This document shows positions 15,597-23,003 of a DNA stretch of 24,921 nucleotides, in pieces. The translations under genes were made by a program, and so were the position numbers. Location of the stretch: the NCBI GenBank assembly GCA_022827045.1, contig JAJDTQ010000071.1, positions 1 to 24,921 on the forward strand. The letters run 5' to 3'. This DNA is from Candidatus Binatia bacterium. GTDB lineage: Bacteria; Desulfobacterota_B; Binatia; UBA9968; JAJDTQ01. The stretch's first letter is position 1; each line of letters starts with the position of its first letter. The notes beneath the pieces were generated by a model. The model was not told the DNA's origin. It saw nothing but the letters and a program-made list of their open reading frames with translations, and ran no database searches.

Positions 15597-16898
15597 ATGC
15601 CTCTCCGGAATGTAATCCAGGCCTGCCGCAGCCACCTCTCGTTCTACGGGTGGCGGATGGTGTTGGTGGGCTGCCTCTTCCGGTTTCTCGGAGGCGGCTT
15701 CCACTTCTACGGCTTCACCGTCTTCGTCTCGCCGTTGGAAAAGGACCTGGGCATCAGCCGCGCCGCCACCAACCTCATATTCGGTCTGGCCCGGGCCGAA
15801 GGGGCTGTCGAAGGCCCTCTCGCCGGATATCTCATCGACCGTTTCGGCCCGCGGCCCATCATGATGATCGCGGTCCTGTTCACCGGCCTGGGCTACGTCA
15901 TCTGCTCCTGGGTCGAATCCTACTGGGCGCTCCTGGTCATCTACCTGGGGGTGGTCTCGCTGGCCTTCGGGGCCGGCTTCATGCATTGCCCGATGGTGCT
16001 GGCCAATAGCTGGTTCTTCCGTTTCCGCGCCCGGGCCATGGCGCTGGTGAGCTGCTCCATCGGCATCGGCGGCGCCCTGCTGGCGCCGGTGCTCGCATAC
16101 GTGGTCTACTACTACGGCTGGCGTTGGGGGATGGTGTTCGCCGGCACGGTATTCCTCGCGGCGGGCACGCCGCTGGCGGCCATGGTGCGCCGATCACCCG
16201 AGGACATGGGGTTGGCGCCGGACGGAGACTACTCCGCGCGCACGGCTCAAACCTCGGAGCGGCCGTCAGCGGGCGGCAAGGCGCCGGCCGAGCCCGACGT
16301 AGGCATCTGGGAAGCCCTTCGCGGCGCTCCTTTCTGGCTCCTGGTCGCTTCGACTCTCTTCCGGGTGCTGGGCCTCAGCACCGTCATCGTCAATTTCGTG
16401 CAGATCCTCGATTGGAAAGGCGTGGGCCCGCTCGCGGCAAGCTGGTTCCTCGGTGTATTCGCGGCGCTGTCCCTTCCGACACACCTCGTGGTGGGCTGGC
16501 TGGCGGACCGGCTCAACAAGGCGAGGGTCATGGCCGTCTGCATGCTGGTCGCCGCCGCCGCCCTGGTGTTGCTCACCTACGCCCAAAACACGCTGTGGAT
16601 CTGGCTCTTCCTTCCCCTGTTCTCCCTCGTGGAAGCCGTCTTTCCGGTTACCTGGGCCATGGTCGGGGAGTTGTATGGCCGCCGCAACTTCGCCAAGGTG
16701 CGCGGCAACATGGGCTTCTTCTACCAGTGGGGCGGGATGATCGGACCCTACGTGGCGGGCGCCATTTACGATGCGACCTCGAGCTACAAGCCCGCGCTCC
16801 TGGGGATGGCGGGCCTGTACGTGATCTCGGCCATCCTCTACCTGCTGCTCGGCAGGACTCGGCTGGCGCGGATGCGGGCCGGCTCCCAGGGCTCGTAG
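15597..16898 (+). CDS. MFS transporter, monocarboxylate-porter-like
   Basis: 433-residue, probably 12-span major facilitator. The motif between spans 2 and 3 is GYLIDRFGPRPIMMI, and the N-terminal half (HFYGFTVFVSPLEKDLGISR, WFFRFRARAMALVSCSIGIG) resembles the monocarboxylate/oxalate-formate group of MFS. A central hydrophilic loop of about 40 residues (near 200-240) separates the halves. It begins four bases after mlaD without a clear ribosome site, so it may be read through from the mla genes; a functional link to lipid transport is not implied by the family. It ends convergent with the EamA gene after a 35-base gap. Confidence 0.9.
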   Translation: MPLRNVIQACRSHLSFYGWRMVLVGCLFRFLGGGFHFYGFTVFVSPLEKDLGISRAATNLIFGLARAEGAVEGPLAGYLIDRFGPRPIMMIAVLFTGLGYVICSWVESYWALLVIYLGVVSLAFGAGFMHCPMVLANSWFFRFRARAMALVSCSIGIGGALLAPVLAYVVYYYGWRWGMVFAGTVFLAAGTPLAAMVRRSPEDMGLAPDGDYSARTAQTSERPSAGGKAPAEPDVGIWEALRGAPFWLLVASTLFRVLGLSTVIVNFVQILDWKGVGPLAASWFLGVFAALSLPTHLVVGWLADRLNKARVMAVCMLVAAAALVLLTYAQNTLWIWLFLPLFSLVEAVFPVTWAMVGELYGRRNFAKVRGNMGFFYQWGGMIGPYVAGAIYDATSSYKPALLGMAGLYVISAILYLLLGRTRLARMRAGSQGS

Positions 16899-16933
16899 CC
16901 CGGCCGCCTCCATCCGCCCCCGCGGACCTGCAC

Positions 16934-17797
16934 TTACCCTCCAAGCGATATGGCCGCGGTGCCCGCGATGACGCAGAGGGCTCCGACCACGGTCTGCGTA
17001 CGCACCTGCTCCAGGTCCCGGAGAAAGATCACCGTTCCAAGCAGCACCCAGAGCGGGCTGATGCCGACGAGCGGCGACACCGTGACCACGCTGCCGATGC
17101 CCAGCGCGGTGATCACGAGCAGGATGCCGCAGGTCTCGGCCGCGCCGGCGGCGAAGAACGGCAGCATGGCACGGCGGTCCCAGACCAGCCGCTCGCGGCT
17201 GAACGGCGTGTAGACAAGAAAGCACACCAGGGAGACGATCCCCACCCGCGCGGCGAAGAAAAGCGGCTCGTGGGAGATCGACAGCGCGAAGCGGCGCATG
17301 GGATGGACGATGCCCGCCAGGAGCGCGGCGGTGAGGGGGAACAGGAACTCCCACCAGCGAAAGGACACCACCTCCGATGCGGGCTTCCAGGTGATCAGCA
17401 CGATGCCGCACACCACCGAAACGACTCCGGCAAGGGTCACCAGGCCGGCGCTCTCGCCCAGCACGGTGATGGCCACGAAGACGCCGAACATGGGATGCGT
17501 CGACCGGATGGGCCCGCTGCGGGAGGCGCCGACGCGGTGCACGCCGGTATAGGTGCACAGCCGGATGATGGGCTGGAGCATGCCCGCGACGATGAAGACG
17601 TAGACGGCCACGGCGTCGACCGGCGGAATGCCTCCGGTGAGGAAGACCGCGGTCCACGTGCTGACCGTGTGGACGACCAGGGAGATCAGCGTCACCGTCT
17701 TGGGCGTGGAGTACTGCATGCCCCGGCGGGAGGTCACCAGGACGCAGGCGTAGGAAAGCGAGGCGCAGAGCGCGATGACCTGGGGTGGTATGGACAT
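16934..17797 (-). CDS. EamA (DMT superfamily) transporter
   Basis: 287-residue inner-membrane protein with about ten hydrophobic spans in two EamA repeats, the drug/metabolite transporter fold; the substrate is unknown. It begins MSIPPQVIALCASLSYACVL. The second half includes WWEFLFPLTAALLAGIVHP and the final helix LCVIAGTAAISLGG. ATG 17797 was chosen because an in-frame ATG at 18061 would run into the DUF309 gene with Arg/Gly-rich, unlikely sequence; GGGAGAGAG lies upstream. It follows the DUF309 gene after 23 bases, so the two probably share a transcript. Confidence 0.88.
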   Translation of the reverse strand: MSIPPQVIALCASLSYACVLVTSRRGMQYSTPKTVTLISLVVHTVSTWTAVFLTGGIPPVDAVAVYVFIVAGMLQPIIRLCTYTGVHRVGASRSGPIRSTHPMFGVFVAITVLGESAGLVTLAGVVSVVCGIVLITWKPASEVVSFRWWEFLFPLTAALLAGIVHPMRRFALSISHEPLFFAARVGIVSLVCFLVYTPFSRERLVWDRRAMLPFFAAGAAETCGILLVITALGIGSVVTVSPLVGISPLWVLLGTVIFLRDLEQVRTQTVVGALCVIAGTAAISLGG

Positions 17798-17820
17798 GCG
17801 CGGGCGCTCTCTCCCGCGGA

Positions 17821-18219
17821 CTACTCGCGAGAGCTCCCGGAGTCGCGCACCGGCTCGCCCTGCCGCGACAAGCGCGGCATGCGCAGCTCGGGGGCCGCAC
17901 CGCCCTTGTCGCACCACGCCTCGACGGCGGCCAGATCGGCCTCGACGTCCGAAAGAAACTCCGTCACGGCCACGCCCAGGCAGACCGGCCGGTAGGGCTC
18001 GAGCTTCCTCATGGCCGAGCGCCACAGCTTGATGGCGCCCTGGGGCACTTCCTGCTCCCACTTGAAGTAACCCGCGGCGACCTGAATAATGCCCTGGTAG
18101 AAGTCGCGCTCGGGCCCGTGGTCCTCGAGCCAGAGCTCCTCCAGGGTCTCGTGGGACTCGTAGAAGAGCCCCTGATTGAACTCTTCGACGGCCTTGAGGA
18201 AGCGAGGGTCGTATTCCAT
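17821..18219 (-). CDS. DUF309 family protein
   Basis: 132-residue helical protein. The DUF309 signature is complete: FNQGLFYESHETLEELWLED (about 14-33), then GPERDFYQGIIQVAAGYFKW (35-54), with the conserved His/Glu pairs. Family function is unknown. The last 25 residues (LRMPRLSRQGEPVRDSGSSR) look disordered. ATG 18219 begins MEYDPRFLKAVEEF; a longer in-frame ATG at 18399 would overlap the divergent RNA methyltransferase. Only 42 bases separate the two divergent start codons. The EamA transporter gene follows after 23 bases. Confidence 0.88.
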   Translation of the reverse strand: MEYDPRFLKAVEEFNQGLFYESHETLEELWLEDHGPERDFYQGIIQVAAGYFKWEQEVPQGAIKLWRSAMRKLEPYRPVCLGVAVTEFLSDVEADLAAVEAWCDKGGAAPELRMPRLSRQGEPVRDSGSSRE

Positions 18220-18261
18220 GACGTTCAGGGATTCGTAGCGCAGAACATCCTTACAAGTCCA

Positions 18262-19566
18262 ATGGCGCACCTCCCCGCACTGACCATCGACTCCCTCACC
18301 CACGGCCCCTGGGGATTGGGTCGCAGCGACGGCAAGGTCGTCCTGGTCCCCATGACCGCTCCCGGGGACCAAGTGGCGGCGGAGGTGGTGGAGGAGCACA
18401 AGCGCTACTCGGTGGCCCGGACGGTGACGCTGTTGCAGCCGTCACCGGAACGCCGGGCGGCGCCCTGCCCCTACGTCGGCGACTGCGGCGGCTGCTCTTG
18501 GCAGCACGTGTCCCACGACGCGCAGCTACGCGCCAAGCAGCAGAACGTCGCCGACGCCCTGACCCGCGTGGGCGGGCTCCGCGACTTCGAGCTCCTGCCC
18601 ATCGTGGCCGCGTCCGCCGAGTTCCATTACCGCCGGCGCATCACCCTTCACGTGGGCAGGGGCCGCAGACTGGGCTTTCGGCGCGCGTTTTCCCGGGACC
18701 TGGTAGAGATCGCCGGCTGCCTGATCGCCGATCCGGACGCGGACCGCGGCATCGGCTTGGCTGCCCAATGGGTGCGGCGCCTCAAGACGCCGGTCTCCAG
18801 CGTCGAGATCCTGAGCGGCGACCGGCCGGACGAGGTGATACTCTCGGCCGCCACCAGCCAACCCCTCCGGGGCGCCGACGCCCGCGCCTGCAGGGAAACC
18901 GTGGGCGGACCGGTGGCGGGCATCGTACTGGCCGGACCGGGCTGGCGCCGGCAATGGGGCGACACCGCCCTCTCCTTCGTGGTGGACGGCGACCTTACCT
19001 TGCGGCACGACGCCGACGCCTTCGCCCAGATCAATCCCGAAGGCAACCGGAAGCTGGTGGACGAGCTGCTTTCGTGGGACGCCTTCGAGGAACGGGACAG
19101 CGTCCTCGAGCTCTACGCCGGCGCCGGCAACCTGACGCTTCCCATGGCCCGGCGGGTGCGGCGGGTGACGGCGGTGGAAGCCGGCTGGAGACTCGTGCGG
19201 AACGGCAAGCGCAACGCCCGCGACAACGGCCTCGACAACCTCCGCTGGCTCCGGCAGGACGCCAGCAGGGCCGTGGACGAACTGGTCCGCCAGGACAGGC
19301 GCTTCACCACCGTGGTCCTCAATCCGCCCCGCGCCGGCGCCAAGGAGGTGGCCCCGAAACTTGCCGCCCTCGGCGCCCGCCGTATCCTGTATGTCTCGTG
19401 TAATCCGGCGACGCTGGCGCGGGACCTGCGGCAACTCACGGACCAAGGTTTCACACTGCGGCGCGTCCGCCCGGTGGACCTCTTTCCCCAGACGTTTCAC
19501 GTGGAGGCGCTCGCGGAACTAATCCGCGCCGAGCCTTCCAGGCCGCCTGCTAAACCAAACGATTAA
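18262..19566 (+). CDS. RlmD/RumA-type (uracil-C5) RNA methyltransferase
   Basis: 434-residue SAM-dependent RNA m5U methyltransferase, most like RlmD, which modifies 23S rRNA. An N-terminal TRAM-like domain (about 5-57) is followed by a 4Fe-4S site with Cys69, Cys75 and Cys78 in CPYVGDCGGC and Cys153 in IAGCLIAD. The SAM motif is VLELYAGAGNLTLP, then VVLNPPRAG, the catalytic Cys380 in ILYVSCNPATLARDL and the base Glu415 in FPQTFHVEAL. ATG 18262 was chosen because earlier in-frame starts overlap the divergent DUF309 gene. Which of RlmD, RlmC or TrmA activity it has is not decided; the 4Fe-4S site favours RlmD. Confidence 0.92.
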   Translation: MAHLPALTIDSLTHGPWGLGRSDGKVVLVPMTAPGDQVAAEVVEEHKRYSVARTVTLLQPSPERRAAPCPYVGDCGGCSWQHVSHDAQLRAKQQNVADALTRVGGLRDFELLPIVAASAEFHYRRRITLHVGRGRRLGFRRAFSRDLVEIAGCLIADPDADRGIGLAAQWVRRLKTPVSSVEILSGDRPDEVILSAATSQPLRGADARACRETVGGPVAGIVLAGPGWRRQWGDTALSFVVDGDLTLRHDADAFAQINPEGNRKLVDELLSWDAFEERDSVLELYAGAGNLTLPMARRVRRVTAVEAGWRLVRNGKRNARDNGLDNLRWLRQDASRAVDELVRQDRRFTTVVLNPPRAGAKEVAPKLAALGARRILYVSCNPATLARDLRQLTDQGFTLRRVRPVDLFPQTFHVEALAELIRAEPSRPPAKPND

Positions 19567-19656
19567 CGCGCATTTACCGATGCTTGTGGAGTATGTCTAG
19601 CTAAACACTAGAACTATGCCCGGGGCCCGGAAACGGCCTTCACGATTCTTTCAGGG

Positions 19657-19686
19657 TTGAGATAAGGGCTCCGACTGGTGTAGACT
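19657..19686 (+). promoter_or_regulatory. Predicted promoter of the 81-residue unknown
   Basis: TTGAGA (19657-19662), 18-base spacer, TAGACT (19681-19686). Transcription would begin near 19693, directly before the GGAGGA ribosome site at 19694-19699, leaving a leader of about 11 bases. It indicates that the gene is transcribed on its own. Confidence 0.5.
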
Positions 19687-19703
19687 GCTGCGGGGAGGAA
19701 GAA

Positions 19704-19949
19704 ATGACCCAGCCGAAGAAACGGGTAACTCCGAAGGTCACCATCATTGACAGCAACGGCGCCAGCCAGACCATCAACTACCTGCTTGAGGACCGAGACG
19801 AGCTCGAATGGCTGATGGCCGTGGGACGGAACAAGAACGGTGACATCTTCTTTTACGACACCGGTGGCGACATTCTCCACGACCTCGGAGCGTTGGAGTA
19901 CGTGAAAGAGCGAATCCTCAGGGACTACTTCGGCGAAATGGACGAATAG
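19704..19949 (+). CDS. 81-residue hypothetical protein
   Basis: No family recognised. The protein is acidic in its C-terminal half and probably alpha/beta: a basic N-terminus (MTQPKKRVTPKVTIID), two short strands (TINYLLEDRDELEWLMAVG and NGDIFFYDTGGDIL) and a helix (GALEYVKERILRDYFGEMDE). It is cytoplasmic, with no signal or span. A strong GGAGGA site and its own apparent promoter support it as a real gene. It lies between the RNA methyltransferase and convergent lgt, 28 bases from the latter's stop. Confidence 0.75.
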   Translation: MTQPKKRVTPKVTIIDSNGASQTINYLLEDRDELEWLMAVGRNKNGDIFFYDTGGDILHDLGALEYVKERILRDYFGEMDE

Positions 19950-19977
19950 AGCCCCACGCGGACGGCCGGTGCGCGAT

Positions 19978-20766
19978 TCAGCGCGCCAGCTTCGCCGAAC
20001 GCTTGAACAGCATCCACAGGAACGCCGCGGCCGCCACGATCATGGCCGCACTGAGATACTGCCCCCGGGACAATCCCCAGGCAAGCCCCAGATGGGCGTC
20101 GGGTTCGCGGAAGAACTCCACCACGAACCGGGCAAGGCCGTAGCCGCCGATGAACGCCCAGGTGACGACGCCGGGCAACCGGACCCGCGTCCCCAGCCAC
20201 GCCAGGAACGCCAGCAGCACCGCTCCTTCCAGAAACGCCTCGTAGAGCTGGGAGGGATGGCGCGGCAACGGACCGCCTCCCGGGAAGACCATGCCCCACG
20301 GCACCTCCGTGGGGCGGCCGTAGAGTTCGCCGTTGATGAAGTTGCCCAGCCGGCCGAGGCCCAAGCCCAGGGGCGCGGCCGCGAAGATGCAGTCCGCCGC
20401 GGGATAGAACGGCAGCCCCTGGTTGCGCACCCACAGCCACCCCGCCAGCATCGCGCCGAGCATGCCGCCGTGAAACGACATGCCGCCTTCCCAGAAAGCG
20501 AAGATCCGCAGCGGTTCAGCGAGATAGTACGGGAGGTTGTAGAAGATCACGTAGCCGAGCCGGCCGCCCAGCACGACGCCGATGGCGATATAGCTGATGA
20601 GCTCCGCAAGCTGTTCGTTGCTGAACGAGAGGTTTCTCTTGCGGGCCAGCCACCGCGCCACGAAAAAGCCGCCGACGAACCCGAAGATGTACATGAGGCC
20701 GTACCACCGCACCGCCAGGGGGCCGATCTGAAACGCGATGGGATCGATGTTGGGAAAGGTCCACAC
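19978..20766 (-). CDS. lgt: Prolipoprotein diacylglyceryl transferase
   Basis: 262-residue inner-membrane enzyme that transfers diacylglycerol from phosphatidylglycerol to the lipobox cysteine of prolipoproteins. The Lgt signature GRLGNFINGELYGR is at 138-151, an essential-type His-Gly (HGG) at 99-101, and Arg239 occurs in the late FVVEFFREPDAHLG segment. About seven hydrophobic spans and normal length. It follows the TlpA-like gene by 17 bases and is the last gene of the ctaG cluster. Its phosphatidylglycerol donor depends on enzymes such as PgpA, also in this window. Confidence 0.95.
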   Translation of the reverse strand: MWTFPNIDPIAFQIGPLAVRWYGLMYIFGFVGGFFVARWLARKRNLSFSNEQLAELISYIAIGVVLGGRLGYVIFYNLPYYLAEPLRIFAFWEGGMSFHGGMLGAMLAGWLWVRNQGLPFYPAADCIFAAAPLGLGLGRLGNFINGELYGRPTEVPWGMVFPGGGPLPRHPSQLYEAFLEGAVLLAFLAWLGTRVRLPGVVTWAFIGGYGLARFVVEFFREPDAHLGLAWGLSRGQYLSAAMIVAAAAFLWMLFKRSAKLAR

Positions 20767-20783
20767 TTCCGTACTCCGCGCGC

Positions 20784-21485
20784 TCAGCCTGCCGGCTCCC
20801 GGACGCGTCGCCGCCTGATCCGCAACAGGGTGAAACCGGCGACAACGAGAACCGCCAAACCCGCGAACACCGCGAGGCTGTAGCCCTCCGACAGCGCCGG
20901 CTCCTCGGCGCCGTTTTCAGCAGCGGCCGCGCTCGCTACCTTCGCGTCCCCGAGCAGCGCCGCCACCAGCTCGCGTATGTCGTCCTTGTACCAGTCCTTG
21001 AACCCGATGGCCTTGGCGATGACCTCACCCTTGCGGCCGATCAACACGCTCACCGGCAGCCGCATCACCCCATACCGCCCGGCGATCTCGGCCTCCTTGT
21101 CCAGCAGCATCGGGTACGTCAGCTTCTGTTCCTCCGCGAACGCCCGCACCTGCTCGCCGGATTCCATGAAATTCACGGCGACGACCTCGAGCCCCTTGTC
21201 CCGGAACTCCCCGTACAGCCGCTCCATGGACGGCATCTCCAGGCGGCACGGGGGGCACCAGGTGGCCCAGAAGTTCAGCAGCACCAGCTTGCCGCGGAAC
21301 GAAGCGAAGTCGACATCGTTCCCGGTCGCGTCCTCGGTGCTGAAGCCGGGAGATTCCACCAGTCCTTCCTGCACGAGGAACCCCTGCTTCTTCAGGCGAT
21401 CGCTTTCCACCGCGCCCAGGCCCGCGGGCCACAGTGCGACGAGGAACAGAGCAAGGAGCAGGTATCGCATGAGCCTGTCAGCCAT
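20784..21485 (-). CDS. TlpA-like periplasmic thioredoxin with C-terminal anchor
   Basis: 233-residue thiol-disulfide oxidoreductase. An N-terminal hydrophobic signal (about 6-25) leads to a thioredoxin-like domain with the active site WATWCPPC (Cys77, Cys80) and cis-Pro loop GVMRLPVSVLI. After an Ala/Glu-rich linker there is a second span near 204-222 followed by a basic tail (RIRRRRVREPAG), so both ends may be membrane-held with the thioredoxin domain in the periplasm. Such proteins reduce apocytochrome or copper-site cysteines during oxidase assembly, which suits the adjacent ctaG. ATG 21485 overlaps the ctaG stop by 8 bases; ATG 21470 (MRYLLLALF) is an alternative. Confidence 0.88.
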   Translation of the reverse strand: MADRLMRYLLLALFLVALWPAGLGAVESDRLKKQGFLVQEGLVESPGFSTEDATGNDVDFASFRGKLVLLNFWATWCPPCRLEMPSMERLYGEFRDKGLEVVAVNFMESGEQVRAFAEEQKLTYPMLLDKEAEIAGRYGVMRLPVSVLIGRKGEVIAKAIGFKDWYKDDIRELVAALLGDAKVASAAAAENGAEEPALSEGYSLAVFAGLAVLVVAGFTLLRIRRRRVREPAG

Positions 21486-22491
21486 GGCGCGGAACGGTCC
21501 CCAGCCCGCCGTCCCCGCCCCCGCCGGCGGCGTTCACCGCCTCGTCCTCGGCAATGAGCCGGCGGGCGATCAACACCAGTATGGGGACGATGTACATGTG
21601 ACCGCTGACCCACATGATGCCGCCGCCCAGGGCCTGGTCCTGGATCGGACTCAGCTTCTCGAGCATCGGGACGGCGGCGTAGAACGGGTACAGAACTCGC
21701 TCGGGCAGGGAGATGGCCATGCCGAGCAACGTGTTCTGGAGCGTCGCCGCCACGAGGTACACGACTCTCGCCCCCAACGGCCGGGTGGGGCGGTAGAGCG
21801 GCGCCGCGTTGACGATGGGCCACCAGAAGAGCACCGCGGTACCGAAGAACAGCCAGTGCTCCAGGTCGTGCAGCCACCAGTATTCCAGCGCCGCCTGATA
21901 AAGCGCGGGGTGGTGCCAGCCCCAGAGATTCACCACGTACAGCGTCCAGGCCACCGGCATGAGGGTCAGCACGGACAGCGCGGACCGGAGCGGGGCGCCG
22001 TCGCGGAACAGCGCGGCAAAGCGCTCCCGCAGGCTGGCGGGGAGCCCCCACACCACCGCCGCGAAGGGATTGGCCAGCAGGATCCCCAGAGGCGCGATCA
22101 TCAGCAGCAGGATGTGCTGCACCATGTGCATGCTGAGGCGCTCGGCGGCGAGACGGTCCACCGGCGAGACCAGCGCGGTGAAGAGCGCGGCGATGCCGGC
22201 GAGGTAGAGGGCCAGTCCGGACAGGGTAGCGGCGCCGTCGGCCTGCCGGCGCAGCCGGGACCAGCCCGTGAGATACACGGCGGTGGCCAGCACCAGCACC
22301 AGCAGGATGTCCACGCGGAAGTTCCACGGGATCATCCCGAACAGCAGGACCAGCGCGTCGAACGGCAAGGGCTCGTCCGCGTGGCCGCCATGACCGTAGA
22401 GCGCCGCGGGCCATGACACCACCGCCAAGGCCAGGGCGGCCGCCTTCCACCCGAACCGCCCCCGCCCCGACCGCGTTGCCCCGGTCCTCAC
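21478..22491 (-). CDS. ctaG: Cytochrome c oxidase assembly protein CtaG (caa3 type)
   Basis: 337-residue multispanning membrane protein of the caa3-type CtaG family, which helps assemble the copper centre of cytochrome c oxidase. His-rich features include GHGGHADE after the first span, MHMVQHILLLMIAP, LWGWHHPALYQ, WLHDLEHWLFFG and GHMYIVPIL. The start is GTG 22491: GGAGG lies five bases ahead and the GTG overlaps the preceding gene's TGA as GTGA, implying translational coupling. An in-frame ATG at 22872 lies inside that gene and was rejected. The C-terminus ends in a Gly-rich tail overlapping the TlpA-like start. Confidence 0.92.
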   Translation of the reverse strand: MRTGATRSGRGRFGWKAAALALAVVSWPAALYGHGGHADEPLPFDALVLLFGMIPWNFRVDILLVLVLATAVYLTGWSRLRRQADGAATLSGLALYLAGIAALFTALVSPVDRLAAERLSMHMVQHILLLMIAPLGILLANPFAAVVWGLPASLRERFAALFRDGAPLRSALSVLTLMPVAWTLYVVNLWGWHHPALYQAALEYWWLHDLEHWLFFGTAVLFWWPIVNAAPLYRPTRPLGARVVYLVAATLQNTLLGMAISLPERVLYPFYAAVPMLEKLSPIQDQALGGGIMWVSGHMYIVPILVLIARRLIAEDEAVNAAGGGGDGGLGTVPRHG

Positions 22492-22856
22492 GGCACCCTC
22501 CACAGGATGAACCCCCAGGAAGGCATCAGCGCCACCGTACCCAGCAACCAGTACACGGCGTCGGGCGCGGTTGCCGGCCGCGCCTTGAGCCATCTCACGC
22601 AAAATTCGGTGGCAATGACGCCCAGCAGTCCGCCGGCGGTGGAGAGCGCGAGAAGGGCCTTCATGCCCTTGTCCGGATTCTCTCCCGACAAGCCTCCCAG
22701 CAGCACCATCAGGGCGATGATCCAGGCCGGTGCCGTGGCCGCGAGGCCCACGAGCCAGTACCGTTCGGGCTTGCCGAGGCGGTCCCGCAAACACGCCGAT
22801 GCCAGCGCACCCGCTAGAACCCCGATTATTCCGACCCAGATGGATAGCGTCACCAC
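22488..22856 (-). CDS. Four-span membrane protein of the ctaG cluster
   Basis: 122 residues with about four hydrophobic spans (near 5-22, 33-54, 68-86 and 100-119) and short polar loops. No family recognised. Translation from GTG 22856 gives VVTLSIWVGIIGVL; GAGGG lies about seven bases ahead. It is the first gene of the minus-strand set and overlaps ctaG by four bases (GTGA), so it is very likely co-translated with it. A role in oxidase assembly or as a small membrane subunit is suggested only by position. Confidence 0.75.
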   Translation of the reverse strand: MVTLSIWVGIIGVLAGALASACLRDRLGKPERYWLVGLAATAPAWIIALMVLLGGLSGENPDKGMKALLALSTAGGLLGVIATEFCVRWLKARPATAPDAVYWLLGTVALMPSWGFILWRVP

Positions 22857-23003
22857 CGTTGGCCCTCTTCACGCCGCGCGGACGGGCCTGCCCCCCGCCC
22901 CTAATCGAAATCTAACAGCCCGGACCTTGACTTGAAAGCTTGCGCGGCCGGGGCTTGCCGCTCATGCCCGTCTCCGCGTAAGACAGGGACAGACGAGACC
23001 GGC

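Noticed and set aside
16124..17995. 623-codon plus-strand frame across the MFS and EamA genes
   Set aside because: It runs out of frame through one membrane protein and antisense through another, and its product is Arg/Gly/His-rich and low in hydrophobic spans.
17785..18261. In-frame upstream extension of the RNA methyltransferase
   Set aside because: It lies antisense to the complete DUF309 gene; the TRAM-like domain begins directly after ATG 18262.
22492..22872. 127-codon in-frame upstream extension of ctaG
   Set aside because: It overlaps the four-span protein gene and has Arg/Gly-rich non-membrane composition; GTG 22491 has a good ribosome site and a GTGA coupling overlap.
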